DNA from: Pampus argenteus
Lineage: Eukaryota; Chordata; Actinopteri; Scombriformes; Stromateidae
Direction of reading: 5' to 3'
DNA: 64,000 nt
Assembly: GCA_036937835.1 (NCBI GenBank)
Contig: CM072877.1
Span: 11,535,001-11,599,000, forward strand
Shown: positions 13,973 through 27,300 of the stretch, in pieces
Numbering within the stretch: the stretch's first letter is position 1
Layout: each line of letters starts with the position of its first letter
Notes under the pieces: generated by a model
What the model was told of the DNA's origin: nothing
Databases searched by the model: none
What the model saw: the letters and a program-made list of their open reading frames with translations, nothing else
Position numbers and translations under genes: made by a program

Positions 13973-16900
13973 TCAGCAGGCGTCCTTGGCTTGACTTGGC
14001 ATCTTGCACATCATCAATATCTGCTTCAAGGCTTTCTGTACATCCTCGTCCATTTGACCCTGAAGTACACATCACAGGTTCAGGTCACTTTAAAAAACAT
14101 TAAAACATACTACTACCGTACCGCATGATTTAAAGGGTCGGTTCACCCAAATATGTTACCGTATCTGCCCACACAGATACTTTTGGGTTACAGTCACATT
14201 TCTGTGCTGAAGAGAGTTTTAGTAATGTTTTTGTAAAAGAAAATAGCCAAATATGCATTGTGTGTGTACAGTGTGAAAAAAAAATCTATGCTAAATTACC
14301 AAAAAACTACAACCTGGCTGACGTTACATAAAGCATTTATATTATATTTTAGTATAATATATCCACATGAATAAAACTGAAAACATGAACCTCCTGTGTT
14401 ATTAGCAACACTGTTTGATTTGAGGTCCTTCTCACTCAGGATTAAAATCTAACAGTGACATTACTTCATTGACAAATATACTATAAACACATTTTTAATA
14501 GTATATTAGAGGACTATTTAGCGTTGGATCCTACTCTATTTTTTCCCTGCACCTTGCTAATGTTAGCCACAAATGTCTTTAAAAATAATACTTGAACTTT
14601 TCAGTCAGTGTAGCTTTCTTTGATTTTTATAACATATCGTTTTATTTTTAAATTTTTTTTTGTTTTTACACAGAAAGTACTGATAAAAAGAAGTTAAATT
14701 AACTGTAAAATAAGCCACTTTATATACTTTTGTGGCAGAAAAAGAAGCGAGGCACGTCACCCTATTCTCTTCCCATTGGCTCGCAGACCTGGAGCCCCGA
14801 GACATGAGGTCTGCATTTGGAGCCTTCTCATTTCTGTCGCCGCCCCAATACATTTGAGGAGAACAAAACTGTTGTTTGTTTCTAAATTACACTTAAAAAT
14901 TGAACAGCGACATATGTTTACAGCCCCCACAACTCAACAATTACCGGCCTCATTGTAAATGGTTTTCAGTGGAACTACTTTCTACCGTAGAAATGATCCC
15001 ATGTGCTGTGAACAGCTCAAATATAGTGGGATGAAGGCAGACATTTGAGATGGATATTTCCAAACTGTAGCTAATTTCTCTGCATCAAATCTGCACGATT
15101 GGATACTGTAAAATATGTTTATTTTTTTTCATAATTTGGGTGAGCCGTTCCTGCAAAATTTAAGGAGAAAACTAGTGGATAGATGTACCTGGACAGCGTA
15201 GAGGAGGTGCATCCTGTAGACTGACACAATCTCATGGTGCTGCTTCTTTGACTCCTACAAAGAAATCAAGAGATAAATGCAAAAAACTCAGTTAAGTATA
15301 TCAAAAAAGTATCCATGCATCAAATATGTATATTTTAGAATTTAACTGAATTTTTAAAGATTAAATAAATCTTACAGCCAGTTGGTACTGCAACTGTTTG
15401 ATTTGTTGCTGCAGTGTCTCCAGCTGCTGGTTTTGCTGCTGTCTCTTGGAGGGGGACCCGGCAGTGTAGGAGAGCTGTGATAGGCTGTTTAAGGCATCCT
15501 TCAGCTTCCCGACCTCCCGTGACAGATCATCTATCTGAGGGAGTAAAACATAAAACATCTGGTGAATGAAACAATGAACTATTAAAGAGATTTTTTCCCC
15601 CCCAAGTTTAATAGACTAAACAATAGTCTGACAGACAAAAGTGACTGACCCTCTTGTTCTTTTCTCTCTCCGAGGCAACATGATTCTCCACCAGCTGTTT
15701 GAGCTGACAAACAGCATCCTGGGACTCAGCCAGCCTGGAGGTCAGCGTCTGGTTCTCCTTCTCCCTTGACATTACCAGCTCCTGCAGGGCCTCCCGCTCT
15801 GCGCGATTCTCCCGAGCCTGTTGGATAAGATGGAGGTTATGTAACATTTGAAAATTGTTTCTCCTCCTCTGATTGTCTGCTCCTCCTCTTTCTTCTCACC
15901 TTCTGCCAAGCGTCAGCCGCCTCCAAAGCCATTTCATCCTGCTTCCTGAGGGCCCCCTGGAGGAGCTGCGTCAGGTGGCTCACCTCGCCTTCCAGTTTCT
16001 CTTGCATGGTCTTATGCTCCAGAAGGGGGACTGAATCATCTGGGGTGACGTCCTTCTCCGCTGCCAGCCTTTTGGTGAAGAACCACATGGTGACACATTA
16101 ACAATTAGTACTGGAGTACATTCTAGCAGATAGTCGATCTATCAAAGCTGGTAAGATAGTTTGACTATTGAGCTTTATATTCTGATACATGGTCAACTTA
16201 ATCAACCCATCACTACAGTAGCAGAAACACTCAGCCTCCACACTCTGGATTTAACAAGGTGCTTAAACATCTTTACTGCATAGCTTATAGATATGAAATA
16301 ACTGTTAAAATAACCAGAAATCACTTGCATAATGAATCTAGTTTGAGGTTGAAAAACAGGCTTGAAAATGTGTGAACCTACCCTTTAATCTATAATAATG
16401 TATCATATTTTACATGATTATTTTACATTTTGTAACTAAAATCTTAGAAAATCTGATATAAAATGTGACAAAGTAAAAACAATATTTGGTTCAGTAAAGC
16501 AGTTGAGCAGGAGGATAAAGCAATGTAAACTCTTCTTAGTTACATTCATCCACTGGATTTGCTTCTATACCATTTTTCAGCCCAACCTCCAGCCCAGCAT
16601 CCATCAAGCATATATGACATCATTTGCAAGTTTCTGTTCCCCTTCCTCACCTGTTTTGCAAAGCATCCACTTGCAAGGTCTTCTGGTGTAGCTGCTCTTT
16701 CAGGACTTCTGACTGGCTTTCCAACTCTTTGATGGCATTTCCTAAAGATGACATCACCTGTGTGTGATCTTCAAGGGCCACAGAGCTCTGTGCCTGAGCT
16801 TCAGCCTCCTGCCTCAGCAGTGAAATGTCCTCCTGAGCGGCCAAATACTTCTTCTCCATATCAGCGAGCAATATCTGCAACTCCTCCACCCGGCCTTTCA

Positions 16901-17994
16901 GTGCCTGGGCTTGTTGTTCTGAAGAGGGAGATGATACTGCGCTGCTCTCAGCTCGGGCCTCTTCTAGCTGTTTCTGTGAGGCGCTCAGCTGACTCTTGGT
17001 TTCGCTATAAGAGTGTGAGAGTTCCCGCAAGCGGCGATGCAGTCCCGCAATTTCCTCATTGAGCTCAGCCTTCATTTCTTCAAAGTCTTTGGCTGCAGCT
17101 TCCACTGGCACAGTGCCCCTCAGAGCCTCCTAAACAGAAATTAATTGATTAAAATATGAATGAATGACAATGAAAAAAGTAGGAAATATGTCATTGGATA
17201 TTGGATGATAGACAAAACAAACTAAATGCATCGAAAAATTGACAAAATGTTTGATGAACAGGGAGAAAATGTTAAATCTGTCTGATCTGTGCTTTTTAAC
17301 ACATTCAGACGAAGCCAATATTTACCTGCAGCATCCTAATCTCCTCCTGCGCCTCCTTGTACAGCTCCTCAATCTTCTGTTCTTCCGCCTTTACGCTTCG
17401 TCTTTCCTCCTCTTCCCTCCTCAGCGCCTCCTCCAGCTGTCTAATTCGTTGAGCTGCTTTCTCTTGCTCACATCCTGATTGGACAAGCTGGGCCTTCAGC
17501 TGTTTCACTTCTTGTTCCATCAGGTCACCACCTTCTCTTTCCATCTGCACTCTCAGCTCCTCCACCTCCTCCACGGCTTGATGGTATCTTTCCTGGGTGT
17601 CTGTCAGCTTCGCCTGAAGCTCTGCTAGACTCTCCATCAGCTCTTCCTCTCTTCCCTTCTCCCTTACACTCTCATCCTCCTCTCTTTCCCTGCCTCTCTC
17701 AGGGTTCAGCTGAGCCTGAAGCGAGCGGTTTTCCTTTCTGGTTTCTAGCAGTTTCATTTGAACATTCTCGAGGGCTTGTCTCAACAGTATAATCTCTTTG
17801 CTTCCTCTTTCACTCTCTTCCTCCTCAACTCTGTCCTCCTGTCTGATAGGAACACATGAACCGGGGCTGGAAGAGGGAAGCGGTGGCGATGGATCAAACT
17901 CATCCTGGGTGGAGTGGAAGGAGGAGTTGGACGCCATGCTGTTTGGACGGCTGGTCTCCTTCGGGTCCTCGTTTTCTTGGAGGGACGGCTGTTT
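13973..17994 (-). other. rai14: rai14 coiled-coil and C-terminal exons
   Basis: Seven exons: 17326-17994 (669 nt), 16651-17129 (479 nt), 15900-16068, 15650-15817, 15376-15534, 15189-15254 and the terminal 13973-14059. All boundaries are AG/GT and phases join. The translation is Glu/Lys/Gln/Leu-rich with heptad periodicity and almost no proline in the later exons. The last three exons carry the most conserved RAI14 segment: REVGKLKDALNSLSQLSY, then HHEIVSVYRMHLLYAVQ, then GQMDEDVQKALKQIL. The stop codon TGA is at 13975-13973. The long coiled coil is expected to drive self-association. Confidence 0.95.
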
Positions 17995-20900
17995 CTGTGA
18001 GGTGAAAATTAAAATCCTCAGTAAACAAAGTACGACTGAGACCACTCTTTTGAGTGACATTTTGTAGATTTGTTTTGCTGTAGTTTGAGTTTCTGCATCT
18101 TGTTTATGGTTTAACTTAATCAGCACTGAATGAGTTGCTTACCTTGAGTTTGCTTGTAAGTTGCTGGTTCTCTAAAGTAAGAGCTGTGATCTTAGCTTGC
18201 AGAGCAGAAACCAAAGCTGCAGATGCTGTAACATTGTGCTCGACCTGTCAACACAAACACATACAACACATACATTTACATGCAGAGACACACAGAGAGC
18301 CATAAAAGCAACGTTAGGGACCACTAGCTACCTACTGAAAAACAAGACGAGTTGTGACATGTCTTAAGCTTAGGTTAAACCTCCTTCAAGAATGCCGAAG
18401 GTGAAAAAGTTCAGCAGCACATAGACGTCTGGTGTGAGAATATTGCACAAAACTTAGAGAAGCTGTGTACCTTTAAGATTTTAACAACCAGAAAGACTTT
18501 AAATAAACTTGTGACACACGGGAAAAAAGTTTAAAGTGAATCAAAACAGCCAGCATGTGAAAAAAAAAAAAGTCCAGCAATATCAAACTCTAAAGTTTAA
18601 AAAAAACAAAACAAAACACACATTTCAACTAGAATTAAGGAGCACTGGGTACATGATCCATTCATAAAATGTTTATACACCACTATATTTATACATCAAT
18701 TGAATGCATGTGCTCTACTTTTCCAACTAAAAGAATGACGTCATTTACTTAGACCAAGTCTTCTGATCTAATCACATCTGTTTTAAAAATCTGCCTGTAC
18801 GTAATGTAAATATGTCACTATAGCGTTGCTCCATTGTTAATCACCTTTGTATCCAGTTCAGGACCCGTCACCGCCTGCTCCACCGTCTGCTTCAAGTCTT
18901 CGATTGTCTCCAGCAACATGTTCCTCTCTTCATGTAGCTTCTCAACCTCCTCTCTAACTTCATCCTCCTTCAAAATCAGAAAGGGGGAGGAGAGAGAGAG
19001 GAATGGGGGATGGCAGGAAAGAGGAGCAAAAGATGGATAAGAGAAGTAAGAGAAAAAAAGAAGAACAGAGGGGGGAAGGGGTATGGTGATTAAAGGCAAG
19101 AAAATGCCAATTGGTACCTGATATGCTACTTTATGATAAAGACAACTATATACAAAAAATGTGTAGTGTCAACATCTCACAAGTAAGAACACAATTTCAC
19201 AATCCTGCCTGCCAAGTCCATTTGTTTTATTAATAATATATATACTTGTTATATATATTTTAGGGTCAGGAAAGGTTAACCCTCATGATATACTAGACTT
19301 TTTTCCCATTTCTAATTCTCTTGTGAGCCTCTCTTTTTATATAGAAGTATAGAATTATGTCATCAGGTAAATAAATATTAATGCACTGTGGATTTTTCTC
19401 TGGCTGACAGAAAGCCAGTGTAATGACTTAAGAATCGGGGGTGATGAGGTTTGACCGTCTGGTCCCTGTCAAAAGACCGTTGTAGTAGTCAAAGCCTGCT
19501 AGAAATAAAAGTGTGAATGAGTTTTTCCAGGTCAGCTTTTGACAGTTTTTTAGGATGATAAAAAGCAGATCTTGTTACTGCTTTTATGTTGCTATTTAGA
19601 CTATTTAAGATTACAGTTAACTGTAACGCTGTTCTATTGTAATATTTGTTTTAGCTTAATTGTTAAAAATATAACATGTACAGATGAAAACATGGATTTA
19701 CATATTGCCCTGTATTGCATTTTCATCATAAATAAACTCTTCCATTTTGTAATAGCCATCACATTATGTAATAATTTATTATAAAGCAGAGACAATTTTA
19801 CTACATATTGTCTTCAAGGAAATCCCATTTTGTTGAGCTACATAATTACTTAAATAATAGAAGGTGCAGAAACATTGCAGCATATCAGTCATCCTTAAGA
19901 ACTGCTTTTCTTTTATCATGATGTCTGTTGTGTTCATATTACATTGTAGTTGAATCTCCTGGGAGTGTCATTTATGTTAGATGCCGGGGTGGAGGTAACG
20001 ACTGAAGGAGAGGAGGGTCCAGAGCTCTGAAGAAGAACAAAGTTTAAGTTGTATTAGTTTTCCCTCATAAACTCTTGTCATGATTTGGTTGGGGGGAAAA
20101 AAAAGGCTTTTCCTTCCCAAAAGCATCCTACAGTTAAAATGATCTTCATTACATTTTATGACTATATGTCTAAGATCATCTATTATAATAATAATAATAA
20201 TAATAATACAGCACCAGTCAACCGTTTGGGCACACCTACTCATTCAATGTTTTTTTTCTTAATATTTTACTATTTTCTACATTGAGGAACAAAACTGAAG
20301 ACATTAAAACTATAAAATGAAACACGTGTGGAATTATAATTACTGCAGAATGATTATTCATAGCTTTGATGTCTTCGGTATTGCTCTACAATGTAGAAAA
20401 TAGTAAAGTATGAAGAAAAACCTTTGAATTACTTGACTGGTACTGTGAACAGACAAATACTCAGACTGTCTAGATACAAGTCAGTCAGACTACTCATTTT
20501 ATGACGTGCATTAATACAAAGAGTGGCATACTGATACAAGCAGACAGATACACAGAGACATGCATTTACCTGCAGTGGGCTAATAGGAGGTGGAGGTGCT
20601 TTTCGTTTTTTGGGAGTTGTGATCCGTTCATCACTTAGCTTAGCTACTTGATCATGCTGGGGGGGAGGGCGGGGGGTCAGCAAAGGAGACAGAGAAGAAA
20701 AAGAAAAAAGAAAAGTGGGATTCAGTGCTGGTTAGTAAAAGGAGTCAATCAATGAGTGCTTAGAATCGAATCATGTTTTCCAAAACAAGAGCAACTAATA
20801 TATTTTTTTTTCAAGGTGAGAAATATACTGACTCTACTGAACTACTCTACATGAGGTGCTGCTACACAAGAGAAATTAGACAAAGTTTGTCTTTTGTTCA

Positions 20901-21270
20901 TAATTTTAGCTACTGCTCACTATGAAACACATGAAACACACTTAGACTCTTTCTCTGCTATTAATGATTGAGTTATGTCACAAGTTCAGCTGTTTTAGTA
21001 ACTTTGATCAATAGTCTGAGAGAGACAGAAAAGTAGTGAAATTATTTTATTATTTCTTACCAGAGGACTTCTAGGAGACTTGGCATCTGTAAAATGAGAA
21101 AACCCATCATTTTTAAAACAAACACTTATGACAGAAAAACTCCAACAGAGGGTGGTATTGACTGTCTGTTGAAACTAAAGGAGCATGAATCTCTATCACA
21201 TAGAAGTTACATTTTTTTGTGTTAAAAAGTTGACAACTCACACCAACTCTCAGTTTTCACCACTTGTCAT

Positions 21271-21310
<40 letters not shown>

Positions 21311-24300
21311 GCTGCATAACTCTCACCTGGGACCTGCTGTCTGTCCAGAGCAGCAGTGAGGGCAGTTTTGACCTCAGAAGTGCCAGAAAAGTTGGCGTAA
21401 TATATGACATTGTTGCCTTTTGAATCGACAGCTGACAGGTCTGCTCCTCGCTGAACCAAGACTTCAATAACAGGAACGGCATTAGACTCGGTGGCGAGCA
21501 TCAACGCAGTCCTGCAGACAAATACAAGAGTATGATATTGATCATAGGTCCAACATCATTTCTGTCACAATCAATCCTCAGTTCTTTGTGACTGTTTCTG
21601 TACCTGCCACTGTTGTCAGAAGTGTTGATTTCAGCACAGCAGTCCAGCAAAATGCTGCACACTTCAGCATGACCGTGTTTAGCTGACAACAGCAAGGGAG
21701 TGAGTCCATCCTTTGGGACAAAGACAGTATTAGCATTAGATAAGACTGATTCATATGAACATGCACGCATCAGAACGTGGGCCTACACATGGAGTATCAT
21801 CAGTGTCTGTGTGGTGAGAGAAATCGCAGATACACATGAAAAAGGAGTGAATGTCCAAATGGATTTCCAAGCAGACAAACAGCAAAGTTGTTCCTCCTTC
21901 GAAAGTGGCATGCATTTAAGGATGAGAAGGGAAAATCGCTAAAATGACATATTCCAATTCTAAATGAATGGGCTCTGTTGAGTTTATTGCCCTGCGTTGG
22001 GCAACTGCAACACAGTGTGTACATATTTTAAACCAAGATTGGCAGATCTTAACCCCAAGCATCTATGACCTAAATCCAACCTAAACATTTGATTGGTTGA
22101 GATTGCTGAGGGCCGTGTAGAGTCTGGGACGGGCTGGAGTTCAGGACAAGAACATCATATTCACAAAGATGACACGAGACATATGCACTTGAGTAACTTG
22201 TGAATTAAGAGTGAAACTAAAAACAACTGATACAGAACTCAGCATTAAACGAAACATTTCCACACAGTAGGTCATGCATTTTTTTAAAAAGTGAAACAAG
22301 AGGAAATCAGAAGTCACATCCAAATGGAAAAAGCAAAAAAATGTCAAGAAACAGTAAAGTGTATCAGCACAGCACAGTTTTGTGTTTTATATTACAAGAC
22401 TGCTGCTTCCACACACCACAGAGTACAAAACTATGTTTGTGGGTTCCTCTGAGTTCTGTTAAAGACTTTAACAGCCCTGTGTCTGCTCTGCTCCGTCTGT
22501 TTCTACTGAGCAGCTCCTTCTCTGGAATCTAAAATGCAGAAATCATTTTGTTCTCAGGGTAATAGATTCAGTCTGTGTGTGTGTGTGTGTGTGTGTGTCT
22601 ATGTGTAGATGTATACAGGTGTGTATTGATACTTGCCTGTTTATACATGTTCCTTGAGGTTACTATCATCAATTGTCTAAAGCTAGATTTCCCAGATTTG
22701 GGCAACAGGGTAAAGTCTGGGCAGAGCTGAAGAAGGGCAAGCAAGCAACTTTTAATCAAGACAAATACCAAATACCTTGCCCTTTTTTAAAGGTTAATAC
22801 ACTATTTATTGAGCAATAATGATTGATAAAATTGCCTCCTGAACAGACTTGAGTTGTAACTGTCTTTAAACAAAAACTTTTGAGAACAAGTTTGTATTTG
22901 TACTTTGTATTTTAAGGCTTGTCATTTAACATAAATAAACTACTGAAACCAACAATTACAAAGAGACAAATGTTGATTGAGAGTATATATGATGTTGCTC
23001 TATCCTAGTTCATATAATATCTGTTTCAGTGGTTTACATTGTATTTTTTAAGGCTTTTTTTATATTCTGTTGAAATATAGTGAAATGCTGTGACTAGTAT
23101 GCATGACTCCCTGTTCCAAAATTTGCCTTTTTCAACCCATTCAAACTAAATGCATGGATGCCAAAGAATTACCATGTCTGTGAATCGTGTCAGGGCAGAG
23201 CTTGTTGAGAAATGTTTATTTCCAACTGAAAACATAAGGAAGCTTTTACACTCTGTATTACCGCCGTCTCTGAGAAGAATCTAAGTTTACATTTACTTGA
23301 TTTTCTCTAAACATTCTTCGTCTGACATATGTAAGCTGGCAAATATTCCTCTCCTTCCTTCAGTGTCTTGCTGTGTGTTTATTTAAGTCAAATATAGATG
23401 AGGGACAGATATATATTATAGCCATGATATATGCCTGAAGGTAACAAGCTGGCATGTTCTGCTCAGCGCAGAAACACGGCACGAACAGCAATATGTTTCA
23501 GATGACTTTGTGGTTCACTGCGTGTGTGTCTACTAACAACAGAGCTGCTAATGTCTCTCACACACACACACACACACACACACATATGAGTGCAGCTGGA
23601 AACATAAATGCCGTTCAATGAATCAGTACTACAGTTTTATCTTTCATCTGTAACGAGATGACAGACTCCTACATGGGGTGAGTTTGTCGTCTTATGTGTC
23701 AAACTTGAAATGTGTAAATGAGTGTGACATGTGAAACCCTATAGTTAAGCTTTAAAATCCTTACAACCAGTGGTTGTAAGTACAACAAGTGGTAGCATGC
23801 ACTAGTTTCAAAAGCCGCAACGTTCAACTTGTCCCAAGCTTAAACAAGTACGAGACTGCAATAAATGTTGATTATAAATAAGAAAACATCTTCACATGCA
23901 GGCTGAGAGACCACGATGTGATAATAAAAAGGGAAATAAACGGGCACCACATTCTATTCTCTATTACTTCTCACTTGTTCTTTTAAACACACACACACAC
24001 ACACACAAAATATCATGCTAACATACCCCTGTTGGGTAAAAAAACCACAGGCATGGAGCATCACTGCAATGGAGACCACATGTCTGCGGTTTTAGAAGAG
24101 AGTTCCCACAGTATACTGACCCTCAATCACATACTGAACAATTATTATTATTATATTAATCAATCTTAAAACGGAGCAGGAAAAATGAGAGGAAATACCA
24201 GTTATTGTTGCTTTACAGCAGTGAGAGACATCTGCAGTTAATTAGTTGTCTGCTGTCCTCACAAAAAAATAGCACATAAAGGAATGCAGACAAAACTAAA

Positions 24301-27300
24301 TTGAGGGAAATAAGATACTTGACAGCAGATAAATCCAAACTGCGTACGGGTTGTAAACATAGGGTCACTAGACAGGTAAACCCTAAAGAAAATCCTAAGC
24401 AGTCATTAATCTTTCCTGAACAAATTCCTCTCTGAAAATGACACAGTAGAAAAGTGTTATTATTGAGACTAAACCGAATGAATGAAAGTGTATTTCTGCG
24501 GTCTTTGTTCTGTTTCAGTAAAGTCAAAGGAAGAAACCGTTGAAGTGATGAGAAAGTACATACTGCATCTTTCAGGTTGATGGGACTTTTGAGTTCACAC
24601 AGCAGTTGGATGGTCTGGATCTTCCCACTGGCAGCTGAGGAGAAAATCAAACAGCAGTCAGAAAGAAGAAAAACAAAGCTGTCAGTTGTTCAGAGAGATC
24701 ACAGCAGAATTTGTATTGCACTTTCTCTTCCTTTTTATTAACACAACTTTAACACAGGCAGGCAAGACATTGGTAAACCATCATTACTATTTGTGCAACA
24801 CTGAAAATACTTTTTTTTTAAAAAACCTAAAACAGCTCTGTCAACTAATATCAGCATCGTAGAACAGATTGAGAAGATCAAAAGAGATCTGTGTTGCTCA
24901 ATGTAAGCAGATATTGTTTGACAAAGGTGCAGCAATCGTCTCAACACTCACATGTACAGCCCTGTGTACTGTAGTGTTTGCTTTAAATGAAAACCTGCAA
25001 GAGTACAATGGGAACATTTGGTTGAAATGAACTGCACTGAAACCAAATTTAATCACTTAATTCCAAATATGGCAGATGATTTCATCGAAATAAAATTAGA
25101 GCTTTAACTGAAAAACACTTACCAGCGTGATGCAGAGCAGTCTTTCCTGAGCCGTCTACAGCATCGATAGGACATTTACTCTGGAGAGGAAACAGAAAAA
25201 AAAACAGATGTCACACAAATTATAAGTGATAATAATAAAAGTGAACCTTTGTTATTAAATAAGCTTACACGTTTGTGACATGCAGTACAACCTACAGTTT
25301 CCCTGCATGACTTTTAAAACTTCCCACAGATGGTACCCGACTATGTCCCGAAATGCCAAATTATTCATAAAATTCTGTCTTGTGCCTGCATATAATTCTG
25401 GTGTATCTGTGATAATGTAAAGTAAGTGGAAAAACTAGTTTGTGTGCTGCTTGCTACACTTTTATTTCCACTGAGTTTATTTTCAGAGGAACTGACACTA
25501 AAATCTGTTAAGTACTGGTGCTTTACATCAATAACATGTTTATCTGATCTTACACTGGAAATGTACACATTTGCAGCGAACAATATATTACTGCATTTAC
25601 ATGCGTTGTTCTTTTGTTCTTGTTTTGAGATGTTGCAGACTATCATGAGATAGTGAGGTCAGCAGATCGAAGAAGGCAGGGCGTGCGTGCGCGTATGCTT
25701 GCGTGCGATCTGCTTGCTTGCACACACAACATGCTGAGGAAATGAAAGAGTGAAACTATTGAAAGAATAGTGCAACTATTCAGTTCATGCTCTTGCTTTC
25801 ACACATTCCTTTTCTGCTACACCAAGTAATGCATCCAAGAAGACGTCCTGCTGGGCGACTAGTACGTCTGCCATCAAAACATTCTTTATTCCCTGTTTCT
25901 TGTGATTCTTGTTGTGTTACACATCTTTAAAAAAAAAATCACTGCAACTGAAATACTGCACAGCCATTACATTAAAATATATATCATGTGGTATCTTATC
26001 ACCATCAGGAACATGTTTTACTGCTTATTTCAGACACATGTCAAAGTTTGGTACTTTTAAAAGCCTCCTTCACTTTATGCAACTTACCTGAATGAGCTTT
26101 TTGCAGCACTCAACGTGACTGTTTTTGGCAGCCAGGTGTAATGGATTAAACCCTGAACATAAATAAAGATAGATTTTTATTAAGATTTTAGTGATAATAT
26201 GAATGAATTAAAAAAAATGCCCTAAAATTTTACAAGACCGTCACAAAAACATCACACTTATTCTATTTATTTATTTAACATTTATGCAGAAATACATAAG
26301 CTCCTAAAGAACGTACACATATTCTAGCACCACTGTACAGTATATACCCACAGTACATACCTGCAGCATCAGTGACTGACAAGTCAGCTCCATGAGCCAA
26401 GAGCACAGACAGGCAGTCTGCCTGACCACGTGCAGCTGCAACATGAAGACTGTGCACAAACCCAAAGCAAAGAAAGGAAAAATGTTAGTAGGTACACAAT
26501 CATGGCAACAGAGGTCCTTGCTATGTAGTTCTCAGTTCTCCAAATTTAAGTACTCATAACCTCCATCAAAAAGGATCATTGGATCCCCTGCGGTGACCTC
26601 CTGCTGCAGTAATGGCTGTAATTAAATTAAAACTATAACAAATAAAGTTAGGAACTTCACCTCTCAGCCTGTTCTGTCAAAGCAAGCTGTCCATCTGTCC
26701 ATCACTAATAGCACTTTGGTTTACACTGATGATTGATCAATCCCTGTCTAATGGTGATGCCTAAATATGAAGCTACAGCCAACAGCATGTTAGCTTAGCT
26801 TAATACTGGAAACAGGGGGAAAGCTAGGCTGGCTCTTTGCGTTTTTTTAAATCTGTACAAAAACGAAAATGTAAAAAGCAGTAATTTGTGGTTTTACAGG
26901 GCGTCACGTGCTACACTATTTCTTGGCCAGGAGCAGTGACTTCGTGTCCAGGCCATCAGCTAAGACTTCTGGAAAACATTTCACTCAGCACATAACTCCC
27001 TGTTGAACCACAAATTGCAATTTTTACAATTTCATACAGACAAACAAACAAGATATAACGTCTCAATTAGAGTTGTTGGATTTTTAAACATTTGAACAGA
27101 ACAAGGCTAACTGTTTCCCTCTGTTTCCAGTCTTTATGCTAAGCTAACCTAAACGTCTCCTGGCCATAGTTTCATATTTAGCGGACAGACTGATCTAACT
27201 CAGCAGCAAGAAGGCGAATATGTGTATTTCACAAAATGTCAAACAATTCCTATATGTAAAGAACATAAAAATACAATTTAATTTTACTTTTATGGTTATA

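Larger units (their letters stand above)
18143..21086 (-). other. rai14: rai14 linker exons (basic, proline-rich) and start of coiled coil
   Basis: Five exons: 21061-21086 (26 nt), 20570-20656 (87 nt), 19943-20026 (84 nt, tentative), 18845-18967 (123 nt) and 18143-18244 (102 nt). The second carries KKRKAPPPPISP, a possible nuclear-localisation and proline-rich ligand motif conserved in RAI14. The 84-nt exon codes a Ser/Thr/Pro-rich stretch beginning SSGPSSPSVVTSTPAS, but its donor (AATgtaata) is weak. The 123-nt exon begins the charged coiled coil (EDEVREEVEKLHEERN) and has a pyrimidine tract of more than 100 nt before its acceptor. The last four exons are multiples of three and begin and end in phase 0, so any could be skipped without a frameshift. 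Confidence 0.85.

Noticed and set aside
16748..17062. Plus-strand frame inside a rai14 exon
   Set aside because: Antisense shadow of the coiled-coil exon; no independent signals.
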